The position numbers and the translations under genes were made by a program. A DNA stretch of 64,000 nt from Isoalcanivorax indicus (GTDB lineage: Bacteria > Pseudomonadota > Gammaproteobacteria > Pseudomonadales > Alcanivoracaceae), in contig NZ_QGMP01000001.1 in the NCBI RefSeq assembly GCF_003259185.1, positions 620,001-684,000 of the forward strand, given 5' to 3'. The notes under the pieces were generated by a model. That model worked only from the letters and a program-made list of their open reading frames with translations, was not told the origin of the DNA and made no database searches. Below are positions 61,835 through 64,000 of this stretch, piece after piece (within the stretch, counting starts at the first letter, position 1; each line of letters begins with the position of its first letter).

Positions 61835-62698
61835 CTACACCCGCCCTTCGATGACCCGCACAAACGGATTGCCCCGCGAACGCGGCATCGGCAACAGATC
61901 GTAGTAGTCCTTCGGGTTATGCACCGTCACCGGCGCAAACCCCTGCGCTTCAAAATGCGCCTGTGCTTCGGCATCGCTGCCAAAATGAAAACTTACCCGG
62001 CTGCGCGATACCGTACCCAGCATGCCCCGCAACACCTTCATGGTGCGATAGAACGGATGATCGTGCAGCAGCGGATAGTTGTCGGTCAGGTACATGCCGC
62101 CACCGTTGGCGGCCAGCGCCGCCCGCAAACGGACCCAGAAATGGTTGATGCTTTCCAGATCGAAGTAGTTGACCAGCCCCTCGGTGATCACCAGTAATGG
62201 CTTGTCTGCATCAAACGATTCACGGATGACCGACTCCAGCGACTCGGGGCCTTCTGTGGTAAACGCATTCAGCGCCACCGCCTGATGCAAAGGGCTCAGA
62301 GCATCCGCCTGCGCCAGCAGCTTCTGCTTGCGATCCGCCATGCCCGGCAGGTCAGCCTCGATATATTTCAACTGCGGATATTTTGCCGTGAAACGGCAAC
62401 CGCGCGGCGACAACCCGCAGGCAATTTCCAGCACCTGCGTGACGCCCTCATCCTCGATGGCACGCGTGACCAGGTGATCGATCAGATGATGACGCTGCAA
62501 CAGGAAGGTGCGGATATTGCCGCCGGCAATCTTGCCACCGATATATTCGAACGGCGCCAGCGCATGGTAATAGACGCTGCCCATGCGCGTGTGGAAGCTG
62601 GGCGCGGACAAACCGTTGGCGGCCCAGACATGGCCGGTATACAGCGCTGTGAAACTGATGGAAGAGGTATCAGGCGAGTTCTGCGAATCGTTGCTCAT
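61835..62698 (-). CDS. SAM-dependent methyltransferase (LCMT/O-methyltransferase-like)
   Basis: A 287-residue class I methyltransferase. Motif I is VLEIACGLSPRGCRFT, followed by the acidic loop KYIEADLPGMADRKQKLL, typical of the leucine-carboxyl-methyltransferase-like group that also contains polyketide O-methyltransferases. VITEGLVNYFD is a later motif. ATG at 62698 is chosen because the upstream extension (frame open to 63064) is not coding. Substrate unknown. It lies between holA and the hydrolase-PilZ gene and ends about 15 bases from hairpin element 3. Confidence 0.85.
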   Translation of the reverse strand: MSNDSQNSPDTSSISFTALYTGHVWAANGLSAPSFHTRMGSVYYHALAPFEYIGGKIAGGNIRTFLLQRHHLIDHLVTRAIEDEGVTQVLEIACGLSPRGCRFTAKYPQLKYIEADLPGMADRKQKLLAQADALSPLHQAVALNAFTTEGPESLESVIRESFDADKPLLVITEGLVNYFDLESINHFWVRLRAALAANGGGMYLTDNYPLLHDHPFYRTMKVLRGMLGTVSRSRVSFHFGSDAEAQAHFEAQGFAPVTVHNPKDYYDLLPMPRSRGNPFVRVIEGRV

Positions 62699-62811
62699 GG
62701 TTATGAGAGCCGGGCAGTGGAAAGTCCCGAAAGGGTAGCAGCCCCGTGCCAGTGACGCACGGCCTCGCAGCAGGCCGACGGGGCCAATCGCACCAGGCCG
62801 GCCTCTGCCTG

Positions 62812-63804
62812 TTAAACGGGACCGAGGGGGCGCCCGCACAGGCGCATGACCAGATTGGCCAGGTGCAGCCAGGGGTCTCCGGGCACCATCCCTTTCAGGG
62901 TCTGGTCTGCCAGGGCCGCCTCGGCCAGCCCGCGATGCAGACTGTCTGCGCCCAGCTTGCGCGCCAGGCCCTCCAGCTGGCGAATCCGCTGCGGCGGCAT
63001 GCGGCCCGGGTCCTGCCCTGCGGTCATGGCGGCGAGCGCGCGGACATCGCGCGTCAGGGCCCACAGGATCACCGGCGCTTCGACGCCTTCGGTATGCAGC
63101 GTGTCGAGAATACGCAGCGCCCGCGGCAGGTCGCCGGCGGTAATGGCATCGCCCAGATCGAACGGGCTGAAGCGGCTGCTGTTGCCGACCGCTTCCTGTA
63201 TCTGTCCGGGCTCCACCGTGGCGCCGGGAAACAGCAGCGCCAGTTTGTCGATTTCCTGGGCGCAGGCCAGCAGGTTGCCTTCGCTACGCTCGCACAACAG
63301 CGCCAGCGCATCCGGCGTGGCGCTCAGGCCAGCCTGGCGCAGGCGGCCCTCGACCCAGCGCGGCAACTGTGCGGCCGGTACGGGCCAGATTTCCAGCAAC
63401 GCCCCGACACCGGTGACGGCCTTGACCCATTGGCTGTTCATGTCCTTGCGCCGGTCCAGCTTCGATGCCGTCAGCAGCAGCAGGGTGTCGGGGGCGGGGG
63501 TCTTGCACAATTGCACCAGGATTTCGCTGGCGGCCTTGTCCGGGCGTTTTTCGCCAAAGCGGATTTCGATCAGGCGTTGGCCACCAAACAGGCTCATGCT
63601 CTGTGCTTCGCTGTAGACACCGGGCCAGTCGATGCCGGTGTCACTGCTGAACAGGTGGCGCTCTTCGTAGCCTCGACCACGGGCGGTGCGGCGGATCAGA
63701 TCAGCGCATTCGCCCTGCTGGAACGGCTCGTCCCCTGCCACCAGATAAACCGGCAGCAACGCCTGATCCAGATGGCGTTTGAGCTGTTCCGGCTTCAGTT
63801 GCAT
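62812..63804 (-). CDS. holA: DNA polymerase III delta subunit
   Basis: HolA is the clamp-loader subunit that opens the beta sliding clamp. The 330-residue protein is normal in length. It starts MQLKPEQLKRHLDQALLPVYLVAGDEPFQQGECADLIR, in part LPVYLVAGDEPFQ, the typical clamp-binding N-terminus, followed by DLLLLTASKLDRRKDM-like helicase-fold segment (here DTLLLLTASKLDRR) and the collar domain. Its ATG overlaps the lptE stop by one base (TGATG). Confidence 0.96.
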   Translation of the reverse strand: MQLKPEQLKRHLDQALLPVYLVAGDEPFQQGECADLIRRTARGRGYEERHLFSSDTGIDWPGVYSEAQSMSLFGGQRLIEIRFGEKRPDKAASEILVQLCKTPAPDTLLLLTASKLDRRKDMNSQWVKAVTGVGALLEIWPVPAAQLPRWVEGRLRQAGLSATPDALALLCERSEGNLLACAQEIDKLALLFPGATVEPGQIQEAVGNSSRFSPFDLGDAITAGDLPRALRILDTLHTEGVEAPVILWALTRDVRALAAMTAGQDPGRMPPQRIRQLEGLARKLGADSLHRGLAEAALADQTLKGMVPGDPWLHLANLVMRLCGRPLGPV

Positions 63805-64000
63805 CAGAGCGCGTCCCCGGCCTGCGGCGTGCTGTCCGGGCGCGGGGCCGCGCCCCGGTCGCCATTGGGCAGGGCATTGGTGTCCAGCAGATCATGGTCG
63901 ATCAACTGGCCGCTGACGGCATCCAGCTGCCGCAACAGTTGCCAGGTGGCATCCTCGAACATCTCCTGGCGGGTGGCGCGTTCTTCGTCACTGGCGGCCG
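63804..64000 (-). CDS. lptE: LPS-assembly lipoprotein LptE, 3' part
   Basis: Only the last 65 codons are in the window; the gene continues beyond base 64000. The sequence EERATRQEMFEDATWQLLRQ matches the LptE C-terminal helix that lies inside the LptD barrel, and the tail is an extended Asp/Pro/Gly-rich region (GDRGAAPRPDSTPQAGDAL). LptE plugs LptD and helps deliver lipopolysaccharide to the outer leaflet. The lptE-holA order is standard in gammaproteobacteria, usually after leuS. Confidence 0.93.
   Translation of the reverse strand, partial: AASDEERATRQEMFEDATWQLLRQLDAVSGQLIDHDLLDTNALPNGDRGAAPRPDSTPQAGDAL

Overview
The window is a 64 kb chromosomal segment of a high-G+C (low-to-mid 60s percent by eye) Gram-negative bacterium. 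Outer-membrane receptors, a porin, RND and Ton systems, lipoproteins with lipoboxes, the order xseA / guaB-guaA, and a cell-wall/lipoate block lptE-holA ... proA-nadD-rsfS-rlmH ... mrdA-rodA-mltB-rlpA-dacC-dat-ybeD ... lipB-lipA point to a gammaproteobacterium of the Pseudomonas/Alcanivorax type. My best guess is an Alcanivorax-like marine organism. That is inference from gene order and gene content; no 16S or tRNA gene is present to confirm it.

Layout. 1-4.2 kb: the 3' part of a TonB-dependent receptor, a periplasmic binding protein and a hybrid sensor kinase, probably one sensing/uptake operon. 4.2-8.8 kb: xseA divergent from guaB-guaA (GMP synthesis), with a good sigma70 promoter for guaB. 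8.7-12.1 kb: small accessory genes (arylamine N-acetyltransferase, a VOC/ArsR/SRPBCC operon behind a perfect palindrome, DoxX) ending in a 15-bp-stem terminator. 12.2-16.6 kb: an SLC13-type transporter with TrkA-C domains, a DUF4124-glutaredoxin fusion overlapping a DEAD-box helicase gene, and a DUF2459 lipoprotein. 16.8-21.2 kb: pyrophosphate-type phosphofructokinase, then a membrane protein, mpl, DUF2214 and ubiX. 21.2-25.2 kb: porin and chrA divergent across a repeat-rich promoter region, then a serine hydrolase convergent with chrA across a dense array of hairpins.

25.3-34.8 kb holds envelope transport: an ExbB-ExbD-ExbD-TonB operon with a Fur-box-like site over its -35, an AraC-family regulator, and a divergent RND efflux operon whose promoter has the 19-bp spacer and SoxR-like dyad typical of MerR-family control. 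34.7-42.8 kb: NlpE-like lipoprotein, SRPBCC protein, arfB coupled to a PqqU/YncD-like receptor, DUF3300 protein, lipoprotein, heptosyltransferase, pbpG. 43.2-64.0 kb: the lipoate/cell-wall block on the minus strand. It is interrupted by a beta-helix/diheme cytochrome fusion gene (45.1-48.0 kb), by a lower-G+C insert between mrdA and rlmH carrying a DUF4019-like gene and a broken AAA ATPase, and by an alpha/beta-hydrolase-PilZ fusion plus a methyltransferase between proA and holA.

The most unusual signal is a family of three 113-119 bp elements (42868-42986, 43083-43195, 61702-61819). All three have a nearly identical ~45-nt core, itself foldable into two small hairpins, but each is enclosed in a different, locus-specific 31-33 bp inverted repeat. 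All lie between convergent genes.
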